Part shown: piece after piece, positions 1 to 6,991 of the stretch
Numbering within the stretch: position 1 is the stretch's first letter
Layout: every line of letters begins with the position of its first letter
Assembly: GCA_000433735.1 (NCBI GenBank)
Contig: HF998355.1
Location: forward strand, 25,647 to 38,131
Length of the DNA stretch: 12,485 nucleotides
Source of the DNA: Clostridium sp. CAG:167
Lineage (GTDB): Bacteria; Bacillota; Clostridia; Lachnospirales; Lachnospiraceae
Direction: 5' to 3'
Notes under the pieces: model-generated
What the model was told of the DNA's origin: nothing
The model's database searches: none
What the model saw: the letters and a program-made list of their open reading frames with translations, nothing else
Made by a program: the position numbers and the translations under genes

Positions 1-666
1 TTCTCCGAAACCTTTCATTTTTTCGCCAGCTTTTGCACTTAATGGAAACCAGTGGTCCATCCCGGAGCCCTTTACTAGTTTTCCTCCATTAAAATGAAAC
101 ACATTTTTATAAGTATCCGGCATAATGATCTGCACAGCGATCCCATCTATTTCTTTCAACTGTTCCGAAGATATTTGCTGTGTCCTATTTTCTTCATCCA
201 CCGTGCATAACTGTCCTGTTATATACTCTCCCTGTACAGACCGTATTACATATCCCAGTGGTTTGATGGACACACTGCTTCCGCACAGACGGGCATAAGG
301 CAGACTGATATCGTTGATCCTCAGATTTCCATCTCCATCCATACGGATCACATTCGTGGATACCACTGCCACATCCGAAGAGATTCTGGCATAATTAAAA
401 GATCCTTTGTTAAACGACTCTTGTTTTTCCGATATGACTACATTGGATGTGTCCGTTTTCTCATAATGTGAAATGGCATCGCCTGACTCAATCTCTGTAT
501 ACAGATATGTTCCATCCTTATCATAATGAATTCCATTTCTTGGCATATAAACTGCCAGTTTCACTTCCGATGCTGCTTCTGCCACCACCCCGGATGGCTG
601 ATATACTCCTGTTATGACCATAGACAAGACAAGAACTATTACTACTAATTTTTTTTCTTTTATCAT
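1..666 (-). CDS. Secreted protein of unknown function, last visible gene of the Tad-like cluster (3' end missing)
   Basis: The reading frame is open from an ATG at 666-664 to the left edge, giving 222 residues without a stop; the C-terminus lies outside the window. The first residues are a clear signal peptide: basic start (MIKEKK), a hydrophobic core at about 7-20, and an Ala-rich cleavage region near residues 29-32. The rest, from about residue 33, is hydrophilic with mixed beta-like character and no membrane segment in the visible part. An AGGAG site about 8 bases before the ATG fixes the start, and it overlaps the TAG stop of the preceding gene (gap 11 bases), so it belongs to the same transcription unit. 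I do not recognise the family. Its position suggests an exported component or substrate of the Tad-like machine, but this is inference only. Confidence 0.8.
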   Translation of the reverse strand, partial: MIKEKKLVVIVLVLSMVITGVYQPSGVVAEAASEVKLAVYMPRNGIHYDKDGTYLYTEIESGDAISHYEKTDTSNVVISEKQESFNKGSFNYARISSDVAVVSTNVIRMDGDGNLRINDISLPYARLCGSSVSIKPLGYVIRSVQGEYITGQLCTVDEENRTQQISSEQLKEIDGIAVQIIMPDTYKNVFHFNGGKLVKGSGMDHWFPLSAKAGEKMKGFGE

Positions 667-677
667 CTTTATCACTC

Positions 678-1058
678 CTAACTATTGTTGGTCTGCAAGA
701 TTACCTTGCGACGGACTGCCACAGTCCGGTTTCTGCGGTCCGGCAATTCATACATACCAATCGCCTCCACATCCAGTTCGCCCTTATTGGCATCCCACCT
801 GTGAACCTTTACCGTCAATTCGATATCAGAATCCATTCTGCTTATCATTCCCTGAAGCAGCAGTGCCATATAATGGTTTTGCTGCCTTTCATTTCCGTTT
901 ACATTTTTTTCTAACTGTTTCATTGTCTGGCGCATTGCTCTTGTCAGGCTCACGCCCAGATCATGTTGATATTTTGAATCCATATTTACACTTCCCTGTA
1001 TTACTATAGCCAGCATCACCACACTGATGCCGATCATAGCTACAATTACTGTTTTCAT
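678..1058 (-). CDS. Small membrane-anchored protein, Tad cluster, pseudopilin-like (hypothetical)
   Basis: This encodes 126 residues starting MKTVIVAM. The first 25 residues are a hydrophobic segment with almost no charge, followed by a hydrophilic domain rich in Arg, Gln and Asn (about 26-85) and a probable beta-rich tail (about 86-126). That layout, one N-terminal helix plus a small exported domain, is typical of minor pilins and TadE/TadF-like proteins, but I see no clear prepilin peptidase site, so the pilin assignment is inference. I chose the ATG at 1058-1056 because AGGAG lies 7 bases upstream; the in-frame ATG at 1079 would place that ribosome binding site inside the gene. The binding site overlaps the TAG stop of the preceding gene, which suggests coupled translation. 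Family not recognised. Confidence 0.75.
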   Translation of the reverse strand: MKTVIVAMIGISVVMLAIVIQGSVNMDSKYQHDLGVSLTRAMRQTMKQLEKNVNGNERQQNHYMALLLQGMISRMDSDIELTVKVHRWDANKGELDVEAIGMYELPDRRNRTVAVRRKVILQTNNS

Positions 1059-1068
1059 CTTCTCTCTC

Positions 1069-1401
1069 CTATTGTGCATACCCCAAAAAAGTATAACACC
1101 TTCCCTTATTTAAAACCGGCAGCCAAAACTTCATATCAAGAATCACCTTTGCCTGGGTTCCATAAGCGGTTTCATATGTGTCCACCATAAGGTCATATCC
1201 ACATTGACTGGCAGCATGTTTGCAGTCTGCAATGGTCTTTGCATCACAGTTACTGTTCTCAATCCGCATTACCAGTTCATCGTGAACCTGCTTTGCTCTG
1301 GTGTACTGGATATTTTGCGTCACATATGTGATCCCTGTCCACATTAGCAGGATCAGGAAAAAGCACAAAACGCACTGTGAACAAATCTCACCTAATTTCA
1401 C
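1069..1401 (-). CDS. Small membrane-anchored protein, Tad cluster, TadE/F-like (hypothetical)
   Basis: The protein has 110 residues with a strongly hydrophobic helix at about 10-30 and a small outer domain containing five cysteines: two flanking the helix start, two in a Cys-rich stretch (about 53-67) and one near the C-terminus. The start codon is GTG at 1401-1399, supported by a near-perfect AAGGAGGT site 5 bases upstream. It overlaps the end of the preceding gene by 14 bases, so it is part of the same operon. Size, single N-terminal helix and location just after the platform protein resemble minor pseudopilins of Firmicute Tad loci (TadE/F or DUF4320-type proteins), but I cannot confirm family membership by eye. 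The cysteines could form disulfides outside the membrane; this is inference. Confidence 0.75.
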   Translation of the reverse strand: MKLGEICSQCVLCFFLILLMWTGITYVTQNIQYTRAKQVHDELVMRIENSNCDAKTIADCKHAASQCGYDLMVDTYETAYGTQAKVILDMKFWLPVLNKGRCYTFLGYAQ

Positions 1402-1816
1402 TTTTACCTCCTTCTTCTATTACGATCTGGAATTTCTTCTCAGTCCTAAGCCCAGTCTTATCGCTTACTACTACTGCCTGTGCCTGATAGTCTCCCCCTT
1501 TTTTTATACAAAAAGTATCTGCCTGCGCCTGTCCCTGTATCTGCACCTTTACTTTCTCTGTCAGGTCGGTTCCGTCATATTCTCTGGCCCGTACCATTTC
1601 TTTCACTGAAACCACCGACTGTGCCATCCATGTTTTCTCCAACACCTCTATGACCGGCGCTTCCTCTTTCTCCGCCTTGTATACCCCCTGGATCTGCTGA
1701 CTATCTGGTACTACTCCCCATTCTCCCCATTTTCCCTGTAATATCTGCAGGCAAAAAAGCATACCAATTCCCATGATAAACAACGCCAGCCATCCTGAAA
1801 ATTTCTCCCATTTCAT
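1388..1816 (-). CDS. Membrane-anchored protein with an Ig-like beta-sandwich domain, Tad cluster
   Basis: The protein has 142 residues. One membrane segment lies at about 9-27, after a short Lys/Glu-bearing cytoplasmic start. A linker follows (about 28-68), then a domain at about 69-135 with the pattern of bacterial Ig-like repeats: a YDGTDLTEKVKV stretch, then KKGGDYQAQAVVVSDKTG and a final beta strand. This resembles the DUF5011-type fold found in Gram-positive surface proteins, judged by pattern only. The ATG at 1816-1814 has a purine-rich AGGGGGG site upstream. The gap to the platform gene is 15 bases and the next gene overlaps it by 14 bases. It may be an extracytoplasmic structural part of the Tad-like machine, or a minor pilin tip; neither is shown by the sequence. 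Confidence 0.7.
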   Translation of the reverse strand: MKWEKFSGWLALFIMGIGMLFCLQILQGKWGEWGVVPDSQQIQGVYKAEKEEAPVIEVLEKTWMAQSVVSVKEMVRAREYDGTDLTEKVKVQIQGQAQADTFCIKKGGDYQAQAVVVSDKTGLRTEKKFQIVIEEGGKSEIR

Positions 1817-1831
1817 TGGATTTTCCCCCCT

Positions 1832-3001
1832 CTACACAAACAAAGAAAACTGTTCCATCATGATCAAAATATACCAGATCATATCCACACCTATTTTCAC
1901 GCCAGCCAGAGCAAAGGGAAGATTCTTTGCAAAACTAAGGAAAGCCAGTTCTCTTTTACTCCCCTGGTTCCATGTGTCCTCCATCAGCCGGTTATTATAT
2001 GCAACAAGCGACAGGATCTGTTTTTCCAAATGTCCGTAATCCTGCTCTCTCACAGCATACAAAAGCCGCATCCCGGTCTTTGCCTCCCTGAATCCCAACG
2101 AATCCGCAAAGTCCATATAAGGTTTTATAGCCGCCGGTTCTTCATAAACCGCCTCCAAAAATTCTGCCGTCCGGTGTTTTAATGACTCCTGACCGGCACA
2201 GGCCATTGCCTGATACACACTTTTATGGCGCAGATTCAGACATACATACAAAAGCCATGTGGAAAAACTCTTTTTTTCCTGTGTCTTTTGTTTTTCATAT
2301 TGGAAATCCTCTCTCCAGTTCCCCATTCCCTTTTTTAACACTGCCTTTGTTACCAGAAAATAAAGCACAAGGATCCCTGCTGCCATAAGTTTATACATTC
2401 TTCCTGTCACCATCTGTGTCAAAATCGTTTCCGGCAAAAGAGCTCTTGAAAACAAAAGTAAAAATCCAGACAAAATCAGGCATATATCATATTCCCGCAT
2501 TTTAGACTGCCGCTTCTTCTCATGAAAAGCCACCCTTTCTTTGATCTGCTGCACTTCCATCAGCATCAGATCCAGTGAATCTTCTATATCTCCTCCCAGC
2601 GTCTGTGCCTCCAGCAGGAAATTGTGGATCCAACGCATACGGTCGTTTCCCATTTTTTCCTCAATCCATAAAAACGCCTTCTTTTCTTCTCCTTCTTCTA
2701 CCTTTCTTAAGGCACCGGATAAGCCTGTTGATTCCGTACTCTCTTTTAATGCCAGGGAAAGAATCTGGTATCGTTTGTAAGAACAGATAAGCTGCTCTAA
2801 ATAATCCATTCTCGTAAAAAAGAGTTCTTCCTCCCTCTTACTTTTGTCCCGCCATCTCAGTCCCGTCCAGATCAAGAACATTCCTCCCACAAACAGGATA
2901 AGGAACAGAACCATGCCAAATCTCAGATAATAGCATAGAAACATAGAAAACAAAGTATAGGAAACCCGAAGCAAGAAAACCTTTCCTTTTTTTCTTTTCA
3001 T
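1832..3001 (-). CDS. Tad-type inner-membrane platform protein (TadB/TadC-like, T2SF fold)
   Basis: This 389-residue protein is the likely membrane platform that couples the TadA ATPase to pilus assembly. Two membrane helices lie at about 10-47, then a cytoplasmic helical domain at about 50-170 with the type II secretion F-like pattern of a conserved amphipathic helix and a GGDIEDSLDLM segment. Two more membrane helices follow (about 172-222), then a second cytoplasmic domain (about 225-360) and a hydrophobic C-terminus (about 360-389). TadB and TadC are usually separate proteins of about 300 residues, so this longer chain could be one protein covering both roles, with a degenerate second half. 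The ATG at 3001-2999 starts one base after the tadA stop; a GGAGG lies within the end of tadA, so translation is probably coupled. Assignment rests on layout and context more than on diagnostic motifs. Confidence 0.75.
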   Translation of the reverse strand: MKRKKGKVFLLRVSYTLFSMFLCYYLRFGMVLFLILFVGGMFLIWTGLRWRDKSKREEELFFTRMDYLEQLICSYKRYQILSLALKESTESTGLSGALRKVEEGEEKKAFLWIEEKMGNDRMRWIHNFLLEAQTLGGDIEDSLDLMLMEVQQIKERVAFHEKKRQSKMREYDICLILSGFLLLFSRALLPETILTQMVTGRMYKLMAAGILVLYFLVTKAVLKKGMGNWREDFQYEKQKTQEKKSFSTWLLYVCLNLRHKSVYQAMACAGQESLKHRTAEFLEAVYEEPAAIKPYMDFADSLGFREAKTGMRLLYAVREQDYGHLEKQILSLVAYNNRLMEDTWNQGSKRELAFLSFAKNLPFALAGVKIGVDMIWYILIMMEQFSLFV

Positions 3002-3002
3002 A

Positions 3003-4040
3003 CTAAGCCTCCATTTCCAGGCGGTCTTTCAGATCACGGGGAATTTTATCCCGATTTAATCTGCCTTTTTTTGCCACCATGGCAACCTGATTTTTTCCTT
3101 CATAATTTTCCTGAAAAACGCCGATTTCTTCAATGTATCGTCTTATTTTCCCTGACTCATCCATCTCCCCCTGAACTAACACCCCCACATCAATATAGCG
3201 GTAGATATCATATTCCATTCCTTCTGACGCCTGTTCCTTTCCCGCCATGGTAAGGATCCTTCCCGGTATATCTGCCACCTTTTTCCCGTGCAGGGTAGTA
3301 AGGGAGCTGGCTCCTGTGCTCAAAGATTCTAGCAGCTGTCTGGCTTCTTTGGATCTTGCCTCGGACAAAATGATCCACTTGGGATATTGTCTCAGACTGG
3401 CCTTGATGGCCTGGGCATAGCCAAAGTTTTCCGCCACCTTCATTTCCACACAGTCCTTGTCCGGATTCAGTGTCTGGTAATGTATCTCCATTACATCTTC
3501 AATAGTAATAGCTCGTTCCCTGGACGGTATGAACTGGGTCAGATATTTCAAAAGTTCTGTCTTGCCCGCCCCCGGAAGCCCGCAGATTACTATGGTACAA
3601 TGGGCTTTCACACACCGGACTAAAAAATCATGGATCTCTTCACTGCAATAGCCACTTTGGATCATATTTTCCTTGTTCATCCGGCACACTGCCGGTGTTT
3701 TGCGGATGGATATGGTATACCCGGAACGGGCCACGCTTTCATGCACCACACTGACTCTTAATTCCTCTGTCTCGGCCTCCATCACCGGATTGATCCGGTT
3801 GAAAGTCACACAGGTTATATTGGATAAAAGCATGATAAAACGCTCCACAAAGCAGTCACTTAAAATCTCCGGTGCCATATAACGTCCCTGTTCCAGATCG
3901 TCAATCCACAACTGCTTTCCATTCCAGTTAATATCCGTTACACTGCTCTGTATAATGTAAGGGTACAAAATTCCATAGTCCTGTCTTTTTAATAAATATT
4001 TCTTCTGAAAATCATTTATGGTTCTCACCTCCCACTGCAA
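3003..4040 (-). CDS. tadA: Tad pilus/secretion ATPase (TadA/CpaF family)
   Basis: This is a type II/IV secretion ATPase that would power assembly of Tad pili from the cytoplasmic face of the membrane. In the 345-residue reading, Walker A is GLPGAGKT at 154-161, the Asp box ITIEDV is at 178-183, the Walker B region KWIILSEAR is at 221-229, and the His box SLTTLHG is at 246-252. The N-terminal domain is about 110 residues and shorter than in many CpaF proteins, which are often 400 or more. The start is uncertain: the first possible in-frame codon is TTG at 4040-4038 with a weak upstream site; GTG at 4028 has no spacing; the best GGGAGGTG site points to an ATA at 4019-4017. With the TTG start it overlaps the beta-helix gene by 29 bases. 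The platform gene follows after one base, the usual TadA-TadB order. Confidence 0.93.
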   Translation of the reverse strand: MQWEVRTINDFQKKYLLKRQDYGILYPYIIQSSVTDINWNGKQLWIDDLEQGRYMAPEILSDCFVERFIMLLSNITCVTFNRINPVMEAETEELRVSVVHESVARSGYTISIRKTPAVCRMNKENMIQSGYCSEEIHDFLVRCVKAHCTIVICGLPGAGKTELLKYLTQFIPSRERAITIEDVMEIHYQTLNPDKDCVEMKVAENFGYAQAIKASLRQYPKWIILSEARSKEARQLLESLSTGASSLTTLHGKKVADIPGRILTMAGKEQASEGMEYDIYRYIDVGVLVQGEMDESGKIRRYIEEIGVFQENYEGKNQVAMVAKKGRLNRDKIPRDLKDRLEMEA

Positions 4041-5280
4041 ATTTGTCTAACATTTCCATTCCGCCTCCAAAATCAAATCTCTCAGACTGTCTGATCTGTC
4101 TGCGTATCCTTACGACCTCTTCCTTTGAAAAACGCCATGCTTCCGCGCATCCTCCGGCTTCTTTTGACGGTGTCACAAAAACAATCTTCTTTTTATCCCG
4201 GTTTTCACCAGCCTCTCTTTGTATTGTAACCTGCCACAAAGCCTCCTGTTTTTTTTCCGGTTCCGGCCGTTCCTTTTTCGTTCCCTGAACTTTTGTTTCT
4301 CCGGGTTCCCGGCTTTTTTCCGGCACCGGAGTGTCTGTTACAGCCGGCATCTCCTTCCTATGCGGCTTCTTTTCCTTCTCCCCTTTTGGATGAGAGGACT
4401 TTTTCTCAGACAAATCCGGATCATAGATCTGCCCCAGTTCTCCATTTTCTTCTCCGTTCAACGAGGTATGATAACCATAAATATCCGCCCCCAGTCTGGC
4501 CTGATTCTTTTTTATCCTCCCTCCCCGGATCCAGATACAGCCCTTTTTTCCGGTATAAATGCCGCCTCCTGCATTCATAGCCTGGTTGTTTACCACATCA
4601 CCGGACTGTATATAACAATGGCCCTCGTTATAAATTCCTCCACCAGCCCCTCCGATCCCTCTTCTTTCACTTTGCACACCGAATGCCCGGTTGTTTTTCA
4701 CAGTTCCTCTGGTCAATACAAACTTTCCCTTGTTTACCACCGCTCCTCCACAGCCACTGTTTTTCTGTCCTGCATTTCTCCTGCCGCAGGTGTTTTTTTC
4801 CAGTATTCCACCCTGCATTTCAAAAACACCTCCGGCATCTACCATAACAGCCGCTCCGCCTCTTAGATTTGAGTGATTCCGTATCGTTCCCTTCTTACAG
4901 AGCACCATCGAACCTTCTCCTGCATGCACTGCACTTTTGTCTCTTAATGAAGCTTTTTTATTCCCCTCTACTGTCACTTCTTCCAGGGAAAGCGTTGCCT
5001 TTTTTACATACAAAAGATTTCCTCTGTGATTTTTCCCCCGATAAATTTTTCTTCCCTTTCCCTGCAGGACTTTCACTCCTTTCACCCGGATTTCTTTTGT
5101 CAGTTCTATATTCTTCTTCAGATAGACCACACATTCCCCCGGACTCTCCAGTGCCCTCTTCAACTGTCTGAAACCATCCACACCCACTGTCTTTGTTTCA
5201 GACTCTGACACTGTTATTTCCCCGGTCACACCAAGGATCAGAGCAAGGCAGGCAAAAAATCCCACACACCCTTTATGCAT
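4012..5280 (-). CDS. Secreted right-handed beta-helix protein within the Tad cluster
   Basis: The protein has 422 residues. A signal peptide or anchor is at about 1-20 (hydrophobic core 6-18). Residues about 40-275 form a parallel beta-helix: a leading segment with LTKEIRVKG-type strands, then rungs carrying glycine pairs at 141 (GGAAV), 178 (GGAVVNKG), 213 (GGGIYNEG) and 238 (GGGIYTG), each followed by a GG or G-x-V/I turn and an Asn ladder position (KNN, VNNQ, KKNQ). This is the pattern of polymorphic outer-membrane/pectate-lyase-like repeats in Gram-positive surface proteins. Residues about 290-348 are a Lys/Glu/Pro-rich linker. The C-terminal 45 residues (CAEAWRFSKEEVVRIRRQI, then a Gly-rich turn) look like a separate small module. 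The start ATG (5280-5278) overlaps the tadZ stop by 8 bases. I know no catalytic residues here; a surface adhesin, machine component or secreted cargo is inferred. Confidence 0.8.
   Translation of the reverse strand: MHKGCVGFFACLALILGVTGEITVSESETKTVGVDGFRQLKRALESPGECVVYLKKNIELTKEIRVKGVKVLQGKGRKIYRGKNHRGNLLYVKKATLSLEEVTVEGNKKASLRDKSAVHAGEGSMVLCKKGTIRNHSNLRGGAAVMVDAGGVFEMQGGILEKNTCGRRNAGQKNSGCGGAVVNKGKFVLTRGTVKNNRAFGVQSERRGIGGAGGGIYNEGHCYIQSGDVVNNQAMNAGGGIYTGKKGCIWIRGGRIKKNQARLGADIYGYHTSLNGEENGELGQIYDPDLSEKKSSHPKGEKEKKPHRKEMPAVTDTPVPEKSREPGETKVQGTKKERPEPEKKQEALWQVTIQREAGENRDKKKIVFVTPSKEAGGCAEAWRFSKEEVVRIRRQIRQSERFDFGGGMEMLDKFAVGGENHK
4026..4033 (-). promoter_or_regulatory. Strong Shine-Dalgarno (GGGAGGTG) before tadA that lacks an ATG at the right spacing
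   Basis: On the minus strand GGGAGGTG matches the anti-Shine-Dalgarno core well. Seven to eight bases downstream the tadA frame has ATA (4019-4017), and the only nearby ATG (4015-4013) is in another frame that immediately reads on out of frame with tadA. The annotated TTG at 4040 lies upstream of this site. The site is therefore either used with a non-canonical ATA start, or is unused while translation is coupled from the overlapping beta-helix gene. Confidence 0.6.
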
Positions 5281-6109
5281 AATAAACTTTCTCTTCCTTT
5301 CTCTCCATTACATTACTCAGAAGCCGATACGCCTCTGTTATCTGCTCCCAGAACACCCTGTCCTCCTTCTTCCCCTCTCCGCGATACAGTCTCAGGAAAA
5401 AGGGGATCAGATCTCCCCCGGATACCGCATCGCAAAAACCTGCGTTGCGGGGGATCACTCCCAGATGACTTCCCGGTATCCTGTACCTCTTAAGAATTTC
5501 TCCCCTGGTCATACAGGAATCTCCCTCATAATTACCGATGAGATAAAATGCTTTCTTGCGAATGTTAGAATAGTTACTGAAAAAATGAGATAATGCTGCT
5601 TCATTTTGAAACAAATTAACGACTACCAGATCTGCTTCTTCCAGAATTCTTCTGGAACTATTTAGAAAAGAACAGGATGTATCGATCATTACCAGATCGT
5701 TGTACCGTTCCAGATATTGCAGGACCGCCTGGCAGTCCCTGCTCATACGGTATTCAAAAATATCCGGATTTCCCTCTCTCTTCTGAGGCAGGTAAAATAA
5801 TTTTTCACCCAGACACCCTCTGGCATTTTGAAAAATTTCCCTGGATGAATATATGTGGCCCTTTTCTACGGCATATAAAACCTCCTCCATTCCTCTATAC
5901 CCTTCATACTGACATTCTTCTCTGACTTGATCTTTAGAAAACTCGCTGAACAAAGAACTTTCCAGATTCATAAGATTGTGATGATTTTCAAATAGAATCG
6001 TTTTTCGCTGCCTGTTGGCAGAATCTAATGATGCTAAGATTCCCATACAGGCAAGATTGCTTGTAACACATGACTTTCCCCGGACGCTGCTCCAAAAAGC
6101 AACTTTCAT
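5273..6109 (-). CDS. tadZ: TadZ/CpaE-like ParA/MinD-family protein with an atypical P-loop
   Basis: TadZ/CpaE proteins are MinD-like and help place the Tad apparatus in the cell. Starting at ATG 6109-6107 the protein has 278 residues and begins MKVAFWSSVRGKSCVTSN. The Walker A-like loop (about 7-14) keeps GKS but has Ser where ParA/MinD proteins carry the signature Lys. A hydrophobic strand ending YNDLVMIDTSC (about 135-147) matches the Walker B/switch II region, and EEADLVVVNL is the next core strand. The start is supported by AGGAGG 9 bases upstream and by the fold beginning at residue 1; an in-frame extension to 6247 would run back through the promoter and into the terminator and is rejected. 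It is first in the cluster, as in several Firmicute Tad loci. An atypical TadZ of known structure from Eubacterium rectale is consistent with this reading. Confidence 0.85.
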   Translation of the reverse strand: MKVAFWSSVRGKSCVTSNLACMGILASLDSANRQRKTILFENHHNLMNLESSLFSEFSKDQVREECQYEGYRGMEEVLYAVEKGHIYSSREIFQNARGCLGEKLFYLPQKREGNPDIFEYRMSRDCQAVLQYLERYNDLVMIDTSCSFLNSSRRILEEADLVVVNLFQNEAALSHFFSNYSNIRKKAFYLIGNYEGDSCMTRGEILKRYRIPGSHLGVIPRNAGFCDAVSGGDLIPFFLRLYRGEGKKEDRVFWEQITEAYRLLSNVMERKEEKVYYA

Positions 6110-6153
6110 ACCTTCACTCCTCCTTCCGTTTCTTTTGGGGGTGGAATGGCCTA

Positions 6154-6182
6154 ATCTTATCATCTTGTCACGTCTTTGTAAA
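6154..6182 (-). promoter_or_regulatory. Predicted sigma-A promoter of the Tad-like cluster
   Basis: On the minus strand a TTTACA -35 box (6182-6177) is followed by a 17-base spacer and a TAAGAT -10 box (6159-6154) preceded by TG at the extended position (TGaTAAGAT). The start of transcription would fall near 6147, leaving a leader of about 38 bases to the tadZ ATG. It sits just downstream of the pyrE terminator, so the cluster should be transcribed on its own. I see no operator or riboswitch in the leader. Confidence 0.6.
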
Positions 6183-6230
6183 TTGTGTAATAGTACCGAA
6201 ACATTCTGTCTTTTTTTGTAGAAAACACAG

Positions 6231-6278
6231 AAAAAAAAGCGTGCCACGCCAGATCATATCGAATCCGGCGCAACACGC
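6231..6278 (-). terminator. Intrinsic terminator of the glmM-pyrE unit
   Basis: The minus-strand RNA from 6278 forms a 12-bp stem (GCGTGTTGCGCC with GGCGTGGCACGC, including three G-U pairs), a 16-base loop and a run of eight U (6238-6231). It starts 14 bases after the pyrE stop. On the plus strand the same hairpin is followed by six T (6281-6286), so it could also stop transcription from the other direction. Confidence 0.9.
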
Positions 6279-6292
6279 AATTTTTTCAATTT

Positions 6293-6970
6293 TTATTTTA
6301 CTCCATACTGCTTATAGTAAGCATCAATGGATGCCTTCATGGCATCATCAATAATGATCTTGCCCTGGCACTCTTTATTGTACAGTTTTTCAACTACATC
6401 TTCCATTGTAACAATAGCTCCTGTTTTGAATCCGTAAGTCTCACGGATCTCGTCTAATGCAGTCATTTTATCTCCCTTGCCACGCTCCATGCGGTTCAAT
6501 GAAACCATTAGGCCGAGGATCTCTACCTTTCCCTGTGCCTGGATGATCGGAAATGTCTCTTCAATGGATTTACCGGATGTTGTTACATCTTCAATGATCA
6601 CAATGCGGTCACCATCTTTGATCTTACTTCCTAAGAGGATACCGGTATCGCCATGATCTTTGATTTCTTTTCGGTTAGAGCAGTAGCGGATTTCTTTTCC
6701 ATACAGCTCCGAAAAAGCGATGGTAGTTGCCACACTCAATGGAATTCCCTTGTAAGCCGGGCCAAACAGTACATCAAAATCATCTCCGTAATGATCATGG
6801 ATTGCCTTGGCATAATACTGTCCCAGGCGTCTTAACTGGGAACCGGTTACATAGGCACCTGCGTTCATGAAAAAAGGAGATTTTCTACCACTTTTCAATG
6901 TGAAATCACCAAATTTCAACACATTGGACTCTACCATAAACTCAATAAACTCTTCTTTATACTGTTCCAT
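6293..6970 (-). CDS. pyrE: Orotate phosphoribosyltransferase
   Basis: PyrE joins orotate to PRPP to make orotidine 5'-monophosphate, the fifth step of pyrimidine synthesis, in the cytoplasm. The 225-residue protein has the family's usual length. The PRPP-binding signature RIVIIEDVTTSGKS is at 122-135, the flexible catalytic loop NRKEIKDHG is at 99-107, and the N-terminal FTLKSGRKSPFF region (23-34) contacts substrate. The ATG at 6970-6968 has an AAGGAGG site 9 bases upstream. It follows glmM after 21 bases with no promoter or terminator between, and ends at a strong terminator. No other pyr genes are beside it and no PyrR-type attenuator is visible, so pyrimidine control, if present, is not encoded in this spacer. 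Confidence 0.97.
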   Translation of the reverse strand: MEQYKEEFIEFMVESNVLKFGDFTLKSGRKSPFFMNAGAYVTGSQLRRLGQYYAKAIHDHYGDDFDVLFGPAYKGIPLSVATTIAFSELYGKEIRYCSNRKEIKDHGDTGILLGSKIKDGDRIVIIEDVTTSGKSIEETFPIIQAQGKVEILGLMVSLNRMERGKGDKMTALDEIRETYGFKTGAIVTMEDVVEKLYNKECQGKIIIDDAMKASIDAYYKQYGVK

Positions 6971-6991
6971 TTTTTCTGTTCCTCCTTCTTT

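Noticed and set aside
4219..4866. A 215-codon plus-strand open frame
   Set aside because: It lies entirely antisense to the beta-helix gene, whose repeats explain the region; its translation is Phe/Ser/Pro-rich as expected from reading coding DNA backwards, with no domain.
6110..6247. 46-residue N-terminal extension of tadZ
   Set aside because: It would run through the Tad promoter and begin inside the pyrE terminator; the strong AGGAGG site and the P-loop strand both fit the ATG at 6109.
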